The position numbers and the translations under genes were made by a program. 64,000 nucleotides of DNA from Enterovibrio paralichthyis. GTDB lineage: Bacteria; Pseudomonadota; Gammaproteobacteria; Enterobacterales; Vibrionaceae. A model generated the notes under the pieces. That model did not search any database. It was given only the letters and a program-made list of their open reading frames with translations, and had not been told where the DNA came from. Every line of letters starts with the position of its first letter. The first letter of the stretch is position 1. The stretch is taken from assembly GCF_019209835.1 (NCBI RefSeq), contig NZ_JAHUTS010000009.1, forward strand, positions 106,969 to 170,968, given 5' to 3'. Below, piece by piece: positions 35,273 to 43,560 of this stretch.

Positions 35273-38086
35273 ATGAAGACCCTAACATGGAGCCCGGTGG
35301 CTCTTGCACTTGCCATGGCACTGCCTGCAAGCGCAGATATTTTGATCACCGAATATGTTGAAGGCTCGTCTAACAACAAAGCCATAGAACTGACTAACAC
35401 TGGCACCTCATCAGTATCGCTGGATGACCTCTCGCTCAAGATCTCTTTTAATTCCAACACAACCTACGGCGCGACGATTCCACTGTCTGGCTCACTGGCT
35501 GCCGGTGAAAGTTATGTCCTCGCCAACAGCAATTCCCCGCAGCTCTCGGCCATTGCCCAGCAGACATCAAGTTCGCTGACCTTCAACGGCAATGATGCGG
35601 TTGCCTTGGTCGATAGCAGTGACAATGTGCTCGACAGCTTGGGGCAATTGGGCAACAACAGCAATTTTGCGCAGAACGTTACTTTGCGCCGAATCGACGG
35701 CAGCACAGGCCGCACCGACCCAACCACTGACTTTGATGCGTCTGCCGAGTGGCAATCTTTTGCGACAGATACCTTTGATGGCCTCGGCTGCAGTGGCGTA
35801 GAAGCCTGTGACGGCAATGGCGGTGGGGGTAACACCTTCAGCTGTGAGGGTGAAACACTCACGCCTACCTACGCGATTCAGGGCAGTGGTGAGCGCAGTC
35901 CACTGGTACCGGAAGGCAGCTTTGAAGCTGATGGCACCTACTACACAGAGGGCGTAGTTACCGCCGTTACCACCAGTCTCTACAAAGGCTTCTGGCTGCA
36001 AGACGCAACCGGTGATGGCGATACATCAACCTCTGACGGCCTGTTTGTTTACACCGGCAGTGCGCCGGATGGCATTGAGCCCGGCATGCAGGTTTGTGTC
36101 GCCGGGACAGTGAAAGAGTATTTCAACCTGACTGAACTTGATGCTTCCGCCAAACAGTGGGAAGTCATTGATACCGTCGGTGAGCTTGCCGCGACGGAGC
36201 TAGAGGTTGAAGAGGGCGAAACCCTGGATGATGCCCTTGAGCGTTATGAGGGCATGAAAGTGCGCCTGACCCAGGACAGTGCGCTGGTAGTGACCCGCAA
36301 CTTCGGCTTTGACTACGATGCCTTCCGCAACAACATGGTGTTGTCGCACCAGGCGCCAAACGTCAAACCTACCCAGCTGTATATCGCAGGTTCTGATGAA
36401 GCGGCCGCGTTGGCCTCCGCAAATGATGCCAATCAGCTCTTTATCGAAACAGACCAAAAAGCGCCGGATGGCGTGGTGCCATACTTCCCTGGGCTGGATG
36501 CCGATCAGGGTTACATCCGCATCGGCGATACCGTTACCAATATGGAAGGCGTGATAGGTTACAGCTTCAGTGATTACCGTCTGGTGGTGACCAACGAGCT
36601 GGTGGCGAGCGACTTTGTCCGCGAAGAAGATCGCACCGCAGCGCCACAGGATTTTGCGGGCACCAACCTTAAAGTCGCCAGCTTCAATGTGCTCAATTAC
36701 TTCACCAGCGCCAGCGCGATTGGCGGTGATCTCAATATTACGTGTCAGGATCAGGCGGATGCAGATGCCTCCCGCGGTTGTAACCGTGGTACCAAAGATG
36801 CTGCGGAGTTTGCATTGCAGCAGGCGAAAATCGTCAATGCACTGACGGCCATCGATGCCGACATCGTGGGCCTGATGGAAATCGAAAACAACGGCTTTGG
36901 TGAAAACGGCGCGTTGGCCAATCTGGTGACAGAATTGAACGCCCAGTTTGCGGATGAAGCGGATCACTACACCTATATCACCCCAGCAGTGGCAGATTTG
37001 GCAGAAGGCGCATTCCTTGGCACTGACGCGATACAAGTGGCATTGATCTACCGTCCTGCACGGGTTGGGCTGAAAGGGGAGGCGGTCGTTGTCCGCATGC
37101 CTGAGCAGCACATCAGTGGTGACAGCCCTGGTGGTGAGACCCGACAGTTGGACAAATACCAGCGGGACAGCCTGATGCAGACCTTTAGTCTGGCTCGCGG
37201 AGAAGCGCTGACAGTGGCCGTCAGCCACTTCAAATCCAAAGGCTCAGGTTGCTATGAAGACTGGGTTGCCGGTGAGTTTGATGATGATCCGGCAGACTTG
37301 CAGGGACGCTGCAATGAATTCCGTGTCTCCGCCGCTGAAACCCTCGGCAATGCCCTGGCTGACGTAAAAGGCGATGTGATTGCACTGGGGGATTTCAATG
37401 CCTACGCACAGGAAGACCCAATGCGTGTATTAACCGATTACGACGCAGCGAGTGCTGAGCGCAAGATTGTGACTGCGGCGGGCACCTCAATTGCGGGCGT
37501 GACCTTGGATGATACCGCTCGGGAGGTTGGCAATGGCTTTGGCTACATTAACCTTGCGGGTTTCGCGCTGGGTGACGATGCCTTCTCATACTCCTTCGAC
37601 GGTGAGCTTGGCAGTCTCGACCATGCAGTCGGTAATACCAGTGTGCTGGAGAAAGTCACGGGCGTGGAAGATTGGCATATCAATGCGGTGGAAAGCACTT
37701 TGTTTGAATATTCCAGCCGCTTTACTGGCGATCTGGTGAAATCCACCAACCCGTATTCATCGTCGGATCACGATCCTGTGGTCATCAGCCTCAACTATCC
37801 GGACAAACCGCAGAAATTCAAACTGCGCTTTAAAAACAAAACCTTCTTCTGGGTGCAGCCGACGGTGAACGGCTATGCGGATAAATTCCGCCCTTGGCTG
37901 AGAGGCTTTGGCAACCGTAAATACGATCAGGACAGTGGCTTCTTCTCACGACTTGGCGTCCAGTACGGAGATTCCGTGGAAGTCGGGTACCGGATTTGGG
38001 GGCTGTTTGAGATCCCTTGTGGCACCACAACCCTGGATACCAATACCCGGGCGGTGCTGCGTGGCTGGCAATGCAAGTTGAAATAA
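35273..38086 (+). CDS. ExeM/NucH-family secreted endonuclease
   Basis: A 937-residue exported nuclease. Signal peptide 1-21 (ALAMALPASA). A lamin-tail domain spans about 22-140 (ILITEYVEGSSNNKAIEL). An OB-fold domain follows a glycine-rich linker (about 190-450, with YYTEGVVTAV and GFWLQDATGDGD). The endonuclease/exonuclease/phosphatase domain runs from about 465 to 842, with LMEIEN (534-539), GDFNA (706-710) and the catalytic SDHDPV (831-836). Such enzymes degrade extracellular DNA and biofilm matrix. Related vibrio proteins often end in a GlyGly-CTERM sorting signal; this one instead has an 90-residue basic C-terminal module with Cys916 and Cys934. ATG 35273 has AAGGACAGC upstream. Confidence 0.88.
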   Translation: MKTLTWSPVALALAMALPASADILITEYVEGSSNNKAIELTNTGTSSVSLDDLSLKISFNSNTTYGATIPLSGSLAAGESYVLANSNSPQLSAIAQQTSSSLTFNGNDAVALVDSSDNVLDSLGQLGNNSNFAQNVTLRRIDGSTGRTDPTTDFDASAEWQSFATDTFDGLGCSGVEACDGNGGGGNTFSCEGETLTPTYAIQGSGERSPLVPEGSFEADGTYYTEGVVTAVTTSLYKGFWLQDATGDGDTSTSDGLFVYTGSAPDGIEPGMQVCVAGTVKEYFNLTELDASAKQWEVIDTVGELAATELEVEEGETLDDALERYEGMKVRLTQDSALVVTRNFGFDYDAFRNNMVLSHQAPNVKPTQLYIAGSDEAAALASANDANQLFIETDQKAPDGVVPYFPGLDADQGYIRIGDTVTNMEGVIGYSFSDYRLVVTNELVASDFVREEDRTAAPQDFAGTNLKVASFNVLNYFTSASAIGGDLNITCQDQADADASRGCNRGTKDAAEFALQQAKIVNALTAIDADIVGLMEIENNGFGENGALANLVTELNAQFADEADHYTYITPAVADLAEGAFLGTDAIQVALIYRPARVGLKGEAVVVRMPEQHISGDSPGGETRQLDKYQRDSLMQTFSLARGEALTVAVSHFKSKGSGCYEDWVAGEFDDDPADLQGRCNEFRVSAAETLGNALADVKGDVIALGDFNAYAQEDPMRVLTDYDAASAERKIVTAAGTSIAGVTLDDTAREVGNGFGYINLAGFALGDDAFSYSFDGELGSLDHAVGNTSVLEKVTGVEDWHINAVESTLFEYSSRFTGDLVKSTNPYSSSDHDPVVISLNYPDKPQKFKLRFKNKTFFWVQPTVNGYADKFRPWLRGFGNRKYDQDSGFFSRLGVQYGDSVEVGYRIWGLFEIPCGTTTLDTNTRAVLRGWQCKLK

Positions 38087-38126
38087 TGCTGTAAGCGCCC
38101 ACACTTTATCTTCTTATTCACCCCGG

Positions 38127-38154
38127 ACAGGCTTCCCAGGAAGCCTGTTTTTTT
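38127..38154 (+). terminator. Terminator of the nuclease gene
   Basis: Near-perfect stem ACAGGCTTCC/GGAAGCCTGT followed by a T run. Confidence 0.9.
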
Positions 38155-38282
38155 GTGCCCGTTTAATGGGTTGCCTGCAAATTCTCGACTAAGCTTTATG
38201 AATATCTCAACACTGAATCAAAGTGTTGATTTTGCGAATGTGCGGCGGTTTCTCGTCGCCTGATAAAGTTTCGGAAAGGTGC

Positions 38283-41200
38283 ATGTCGATAATCGAGTCA
38301 CTCTCGCTGTTTATTCTGCCTCCGGTCACTACCCAGCCTTTGCTGGACGGATATACCGATCCCTGGCTGCTGTTGTTGGCGGGTTTGGCAACGTTTATCG
38401 TCACCACGCTGGCCTTTTTGAACCGGCCTTTGCAACAGCAGAAAATCGGGGTGCTTGAAGCGTCACCGACGCCGGTTAATGCGTTCACGCTTTCCATTGG
38501 CATGGCCATCATGGCTATGGCCAATGTTGTCTCTTCAACGTCGTATCAGGCACTGGGTTTCCATCCCGGGTTCATTGCTATTTCTTTGTTGATTACCTTC
38601 GCCCTTAATTTCTTTGCCCTGCGCATGGTGGCTTTTGAAGTCAATCCACCAGTTAAAATTTTTATCACAAGCACTTTGGTGTCGGTTGCCTTGCTGCTGC
38701 AGACCCTGTTTGCCTTTGCCAGCATCAACAAAGTCGCGATTGTTGAGTTTGATGCCGCATTGTTCTCTCTCACCGTCGGCGGAATTGCTTTGCTGGTGAC
38801 GTTGGCCGTGTGGACCCGCTTTTCCGATAAGAAGCGGGCCAGCTGGGAGCGTAACGTTTCCGGCGCCTTGATCAGCGGGTTAAGCATTGCCCTGGCACTG
38901 TTGCTCAGTGCGCTGATGGCAAGAAATTCGCTGATGCTGACGCTGCAACCTGCCCGCGAAAGTGATTTCTTTTTTGCCGCCCATGATGTTCTCCTGACGC
39001 TAATCTATGCGTTCGTTTTTACCGTCGCTTTCAGCCAACTGGCGAATGGCCTGCTGCGGATGCGGGTCAGAAACCAGGAGCTGTTGGAGGGGGAGAGAAA
39101 GCTGAGCCTGATCCTGCACACCTCAACAGAAGCCATTGTCGCCATTGATTCCAAAGGCACCATCACTTTCTTCAACCGGGCAGCCGAAGAGATGTTTGGA
39201 TGGGACGCTTCAGAGGCGATGGGAAAAAATGTCCGCATCCTTGTGACAGACGAGCACCAGCACCGCCACGACATGTACATCCACAACTACATTGAACGCC
39301 GTGCGACATCTGTGGTGGACACTGTGCGGGAAGTAACGGGGAAGCGGAAAGATGGCACCTATCTTCCCGTCCGGCTCTCGATTGGTCACCATGATAATTC
39401 GGGCGAGCACGAGTTTGTCGGCATCATCTCTGACATTTCAGAGCAGCGGAATATGGCCTGGGCACTGCGTGAAAATGCCAAACAATACCGTTCTCTGGTA
39501 GCAAACCTGCCGTGTATGGCATTTCGTGAGATGACCGGTGCGACCCGGCATATTGTCTATATCAGTGATGCGGCAAAATTTATGACCGGATACAGCGCCT
39601 CGGTGCTGACCGGTGAAAATGGCGTCTCCCACTTCACAGACCGCATCCACAAGGCTGATACTTCTCAATACCGACAGGTGCGTGAAGTGGCATCCCGGCG
39701 AAACGGGCGTTACGACTGTGAGTACCGTTTTATGACCCGGGATGATGAGCAGAAGTGGTTTTGGGAAATCGGCCATACCTACCGGGCGGAGGATGGTAGT
39801 ACTTGGATAGACGGCATCATTCTGGATATCACCGAAAAACGTGAAGCTGAAGAGGATCTGGAGGAGAAAATACGCCTGGCAGAAAAGGCCTCCCAGTCAA
39901 AAGCCTCTTTCCTTGCCAACATGAGTTACGAATTCCGCTCGCCCATGAACTCGATTCTTGGCCTGACGGAAGTGCTGATCAGCGATGAAGTGGACGCATC
40001 ACGCCGCCATCATCTGGAAGTGATCCGTGAATCAGGTAACAGCCTGCTCAAGCTTATCAACGATATCCTCGACACTTCCAAACTGGAAAGCCAGTCACTG
40101 CCGCTGGATGTGTCTGAATTTTCATTGGTACAGCTTTGTCGCCAGATTGAGTTTGTATCCCGTGAAACCGTCCAGACGCGGGATTTGCACGTCAGCCTCA
40201 ACTATGACGACACCCTTTGGGAACAATATGTCGGGGATTCCCGGCGCATAAAGCAGCTTTTGCAGAACATGATGCGCAGTGCGTTGACCAAAACTGAAAG
40301 CGGCTATGTTGCACTTCATGTGCTGCCGATGAATGACATGGTGCGGTTTGCGGTGGCGAGTTTTTCCACGGTCGCGCGCGATGAGGACGATGAAGCGGGC
40401 GCAAAAACCGGGCAGACATTGTCAGCGACGCTTATCACCCAGCTTATCGAACTGATGAGCGGTCACCTGTGGTTTGACGGTGAAACGGTCAACAATTCGG
40501 TGGTCTACGCCGACCTTCCCCTGATCCCAGCCCAAAGTACCAATAAAATCCGTGAAGACAGGGTGGTTCATTATGCCTTGCCCCCCCTTGAAGTGCTGGT
40601 GATCGATGATGTGCAGCGCAACCAGCAGGAGCTGAGGGATATGCTGCTGCGTCAGGGCGTTAAAGTGCTCACCTTTACCAACATCGAATCGGCGGAGGAT
40701 GTACTGAAAACCCAGCCGGTGGATGTGGTATTCCTGGATGCTTACCTGGATGAGAAGCTGTATCCGTCACCCGACACATTGCGTAACTGGGCAGCTCAAT
40801 GCCGCGACGATCCGTTGACCGTCGTTGCCATGAAGCTCACTGCGGATCCCAAACCTGAAGATGATTGGCTCAGACAGGGATTCAACCAGGTTATCGACAA
40901 GCCCTTTGTACGTGACGATGTGTTCAGCATGCTGGCACGATCCTGTTGTGGTGAAGAAAATCCGCGGGTCACTGTCATGCCAACACCGAGTAATGAGAAA
41001 GAATATTTCGATGATGCCTGGGCATTCCAGCACTGGCCGACGACGGAAATCCTGCTCAGCGTGATCCGGGAGTTCAGGGTGAACTATCTCGACTTACCCC
41101 AAGCGGTAGGCCGCATGCTGCTGGAGCAGCCAGAAGCGCTTGGCTATGAACTTAAATCGGCAGCAGATGCGGCGCACAGCATCGGCTTCCAATGCATCGA

Positions 41201-41615
41201 GCTGGAGCTGCTGAAAATTCTGGGGTATGTCGAAGCCGGTGACGTTGTCAAGGCGGAGTCGCGTTTGTCTGAGCTGGAAAAATGCCTGCAGGCGACATTC
41301 GATTGTGCGCTGGCTTACCTTGGGGTCAGGGAGCATGAGCTGGAAGAGGAAGCACAGGCTATCCAGCTTCCGCCTGACGTGTTTGAACGTAAAACCGAGT
41401 TGTTTGTCAGCAAGCTATCTGACGGACAGTACGACGATAAACTCTACCGCGAACTGGTACCGATGATGGCGCGTTTTGTCGCGCCACCTCTGTTGGGTGA
41501 GTTTGTGGAAGCGGTGGAAAACTTTGATCTCGATGAAGCATATCGACTGATTCTTACTGTGATGGAGCAGATGCCCACATCACAGAATACGGGAGTGCAA
41601 GGCTATGGCGTATAA
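38283..41615 (+). CDS. Degenerate membrane hybrid sensor kinase (pseudokinase)
   Basis: A 1110-residue protein. About seven hydrophobic helices fill residues 27-256, resembling an MHYT-type sensor without the MHYT motif. Two PAS domains follow (273-388, 400-518). A HisKA-like helix has FLANMSYEFRSPMN, with Tyr549 at the place of the phospho-accepting His. In the HATPase region the N-box Asn is Ser666 and no G1 (D-x-G-x-G) is found. The receiver domain keeps Asp775, Asp776, Asp819 and Lys873. An HPt-like bundle (about 915-1010) has Tyr955 in YELKSAA and no clear H-x-L-K-G. ATG 38283 is preceded by GGAAAGG; an earlier GTG at 38223 is less likely. The reading frame is intact and overlaps the next gene by 11 bp. 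The loss of catalytic residues is read directly; the non-kinase role is inferred. Confidence 0.88.
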   Translation: MSIIESLSLFILPPVTTQPLLDGYTDPWLLLLAGLATFIVTTLAFLNRPLQQQKIGVLEASPTPVNAFTLSIGMAIMAMANVVSSTSYQALGFHPGFIAISLLITFALNFFALRMVAFEVNPPVKIFITSTLVSVALLLQTLFAFASINKVAIVEFDAALFSLTVGGIALLVTLAVWTRFSDKKRASWERNVSGALISGLSIALALLLSALMARNSLMLTLQPARESDFFFAAHDVLLTLIYAFVFTVAFSQLANGLLRMRVRNQELLEGERKLSLILHTSTEAIVAIDSKGTITFFNRAAEEMFGWDASEAMGKNVRILVTDEHQHRHDMYIHNYIERRATSVVDTVREVTGKRKDGTYLPVRLSIGHHDNSGEHEFVGIISDISEQRNMAWALRENAKQYRSLVANLPCMAFREMTGATRHIVYISDAAKFMTGYSASVLTGENGVSHFTDRIHKADTSQYRQVREVASRRNGRYDCEYRFMTRDDEQKWFWEIGHTYRAEDGSTWIDGIILDITEKREAEEDLEEKIRLAEKASQSKASFLANMSYEFRSPMNSILGLTEVLISDEVDASRRHHLEVIRESGNSLLKLINDILDTSKLESQSLPLDVSEFSLVQLCRQIEFVSRETVQTRDLHVSLNYDDTLWEQYVGDSRRIKQLLQNMMRSALTKTESGYVALHVLPMNDMVRFAVASFSTVARDEDDEAGAKTGQTLSATLITQLIELMSGHLWFDGETVNNSVVYADLPLIPAQSTNKIREDRVVHYALPPLEVLVIDDVQRNQQELRDMLLRQGVKVLTFTNIESAEDVLKTQPVDVVFLDAYLDEKLYPSPDTLRNWAAQCRDDPLTVVAMKLTADPKPEDDWLRQGFNQVIDKPFVRDDVFSMLARSCCGEENPRVTVMPTPSNEKEYFDDAWAFQHWPTTEILLSVIREFRVNYLDLPQAVGRMLLEQPEALGYELKSAADAAHSIGFQCIELELLKILGYVEAGDVVKAESRLSELEKCLQATFDCALAYLGVREHELEEEAQAIQLPPDVFERKTELFVSKLSDGQYDDKLYRELVPMMARFVAPPLLGEFVEAVENFDLDEAYRLILTVMEQMPTSQNTGVQGYGV

Positions 41616-42573
41616 AGTGTTGGTGGTGGATGATGAACCGAGCAACCTGCATGTCATGCGGACGATTTTGCAGGACCAGTACACCCTGATCTTTGCCAAA
41701 AATGGCGAACGTGCTATTGAGCTGGCTTCGCAGCAACGTCCTGATCTTATCTTGCTGGATATTATGATGCCGGGCATGAACGGCTATGAAGTGTGTCGCG
41801 CACTGAAAAATGAAAAAGGGCTGTCCCACATCCCGGTGATCATTGTCTCGGCACTTGATGAATACCAGAGTGAAGTGGAAGGGCTGAAAAGCGGGGCGGC
41901 AGATTTTCTCATCAAACCCGTTTCACCTGAGCTGGTGAAAAGCCGGGTCGCTAACCTGCTGGGCGAAGCCCGTGCCAACATCATGCGTGAAAACTACCAG
42001 ATGGTGATGAACCAGATTTCGGCGGTCGCGGCGTTGAAGAACAATGACGTAGAGGTCGCGACGCCGCGCATAGCAGAGCTTTGCGAGTGGCTGTCGTTGA
42101 AATACGGCCTGACCAGAAGTAAATCAGAGGACATTTGTCTGGCCTATCCGCTCTGCAGTATTGGGCAACTCTGGGAAGATGAAGAGGACAAGACCAGTGC
42201 AGAAAGCCGCAGCCTTTTGCTGCTTTCTGAGGCCACCAAAGGGTTTGCCAGTGTCGCTGTGACCTTGCTGACCTACAAAAACACCCGTTGGGACGGTTCT
42301 GGTTTTCCCGAAATCCAGGGGGATAAAATTCCTGAAGAGTGCCGGGTGGTGACCTTGGCGGAGGCGCTGGACAGTGAAATAGAGCAGCGCACAGGCAGTA
42401 TCGAAGAGCGCGTGCTGGCTGCGATAGAAGCCTTGACCCTGACGGCAGGTACATTGGCCGACCCACGCCTAATACACATCATCGACGAAAACAGTGAAGA
42501 GCTTTGCCAGCGTTACTTTGAGTGGCTGGGCTCCCCCTGGCCTACGCCTATCCTGCCTACCAGTGACTACTGA
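41605..42573 (+). CDS. Response regulator with degenerate HD-GYP-like output domain
   Basis: A 322-residue protein. Residues 1-120 are a complete receiver domain: Asp9, Asp10, phospho-acceptor Asp52 in LLDIMMPGMNGYE, Ser82 and Lys104. Residues 130-310 resemble an HD-GYP domain because they keep TRWDGSGFPEIQGDKIPEECR, cited here as WDGSGFP (229-235). The expected L-H-D-I-G-K-I-G is instead AYPLCSIG, with Tyr181 and Pro182 at His-Asp, and the H-H-E before WDGSG is Lys225-Asn226-Thr227. It should therefore not bind the two-metal site or hydrolyse cyclic di-GMP. GGGAG precedes its ATG, which overlaps the pseudokinase gene, so the two are co-translated and probably partners. Confidence 0.88.
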   Translation: MAYKVLVVDDEPSNLHVMRTILQDQYTLIFAKNGERAIELASQQRPDLILLDIMMPGMNGYEVCRALKNEKGLSHIPVIIVSALDEYQSEVEGLKSGAADFLIKPVSPELVKSRVANLLGEARANIMRENYQMVMNQISAVAALKNNDVEVATPRIAELCEWLSLKYGLTRSKSEDICLAYPLCSIGQLWEDEEDKTSAESRSLLLLSEATKGFASVAVTLLTYKNTRWDGSGFPEIQGDKIPEECRVVTLAEALDSEIEQRTGSIEERVLAAIEALTLTAGTLADPRLIHIIDENSEELCQRYFEWLGSPWPTPILPTSDY

Positions 42574-42640
42574 TGCAGCCATAGTCACCCTGTGGTAGCA
42601 TTTGCGCCCAGTCCCGCTGTTGCTGTGCGGGAAGGACGCT

Positions 42641-43228
42641 ATGGGACCGACAGTGCTGCTAATTATCGATAACTACGACTCGTTCACGTACAACCTGTAC
42701 CAGTATTTTTGTCAGTTGGGCGCAGAGGTTGAAGTGCATCGCAACGATGCCATTACCATCGCCGACATTGAAGCGATGGCCCCCAGCCACCTGGTGATTT
42801 CGCCGGGGCCCTGTACCCCGGATGATGCGGGGATCTCCCTTGAGGTTATCGAACATTTCGCGGGAAAACTGCCTATCCTCGGTGTTTGTCTCGGCCATCA
42901 GGCGATGGCACAGGTGTTCGGTGCGAATGTGGTTCGTGCGAGGCAAGTGATGCACGGCAAAACCAGTCCGGTGATACACAAAGACACGGGTGTATTTCGT
43001 GGGCTCAACAATCCACTGACGGTGACCCGTTATCATTCGCTGGTGGTAGAAGCCGCCTCATTACCTGATTGTTTTGAAGTCACAGCCTGGACAGAGCGTG
43101 ACGGACAGTTTGACGAAATCATGGGTATCCGCCATAAAACGCTGGCACTTGAAGGGGTGCAGTTCCATCCGGAAAGTATCCTTACCGAGCAGGGTCATGC
43201 ACTGCTGAATAACTTTCTGACCGCCTGA
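42641..43228 (+). CDS. pabA: Glutamine amidotransferase, anthranilate/aminodeoxychorismate synthase component II
   Basis: A 195-residue class I amidotransferase that passes ammonia to chorismate. IIDNYDSFTYNLYQ is the N-terminal signature, the nucleophile is in GVCLGHQAM, and the His-Glu of the triad is in GVQFHPES. A single-domain protein away from trpE/trpD next to argD matches enterobacterial pabA, so para-aminobenzoate synthesis is likely; TrpG cannot be excluded. I chose ATG 42641 (with GGAAGGACG upstream); a GTG at 42653 would give the shorter MLLIIDNYD start seen in relatives. Confidence 0.88.
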   Translation: MGPTVLLIIDNYDSFTYNLYQYFCQLGAEVEVHRNDAITIADIEAMAPSHLVISPGPCTPDDAGISLEVIEHFAGKLPILGVCLGHQAMAQVFGANVVRARQVMHGKTSPVIHKDTGVFRGLNNPLTVTRYHSLVVEAASLPDCFEVTAWTERDGQFDEIMGIRHKTLALEGVQFHPESILTEQGHALLNNFLTA

Positions 43229-43560
43229 ATCCCCGCTTTGTCATTCCGGCTCTCACCGTATTTCCCAGCGGTGAAAGCCGATCTGTATCACTCTTTTTAC
43301 ATTTTCAACATCTCTCAAACCCTCATCCCACAGTGAAAGCTTATTCACTCGAATCAGCCCGCCAAAGTTTTATTTCCCTCCAGGAAAGACACTCTTACCG
43401 CTTGTAGTATTAATAAGTTGGGCGTAATTGCGCATAACTATGGCATGCGGGTGAATTTCCCTGATGCAAACAGATTGGGATTTAAAATTTTCTGCTATTG
43501 ATGTGGTTAATGAAATGTAAATACTATGCTTATAGCAGGATCGACAGAAGGATATGAGCG
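43229..43560 (+). other. pabA-argD intergenic region
   Basis: About 330 bp without a gene. It holds an imperfect inverted repeat CGGCTCTCACCG/CGGTGAAAGCCG (43247-43280), which may be a pabA terminator without a clean T tract. It also holds the candidate argD promoter at 43498-43527. No convincing ARG box or sigma-54 element was found. Confidence 0.45.
43498..43527 (+). promoter_or_regulatory. Candidate promoter of argD-astA-astD
   Basis: TTGATG (43498-43503) and TACTAT (43522-43527) with 18-bp spacing, 33 bp before the argD start codon. By consensus only. Confidence 0.4.

Noticed and set aside
36200..37228. A 342-codon leftward frame inside the secreted nuclease gene
   Set aside because: Antisense to well-supported LMEIEN-containing nuclease domain; no ribosome-binding site or recognisable domain.
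38283..42573. An ordinary functional two-component system
   Set aside because: The phospho-His, ATP-binding boxes and the HD-GYP metal residues are all absent on direct reading.
43414..43460. Sigma-54 promoter for the argD-ast cluster
   Set aside because: E. coli ast uses sigma-54, but no GG-N10-GC element with a proper TGGCAC/TTGC context was found here.
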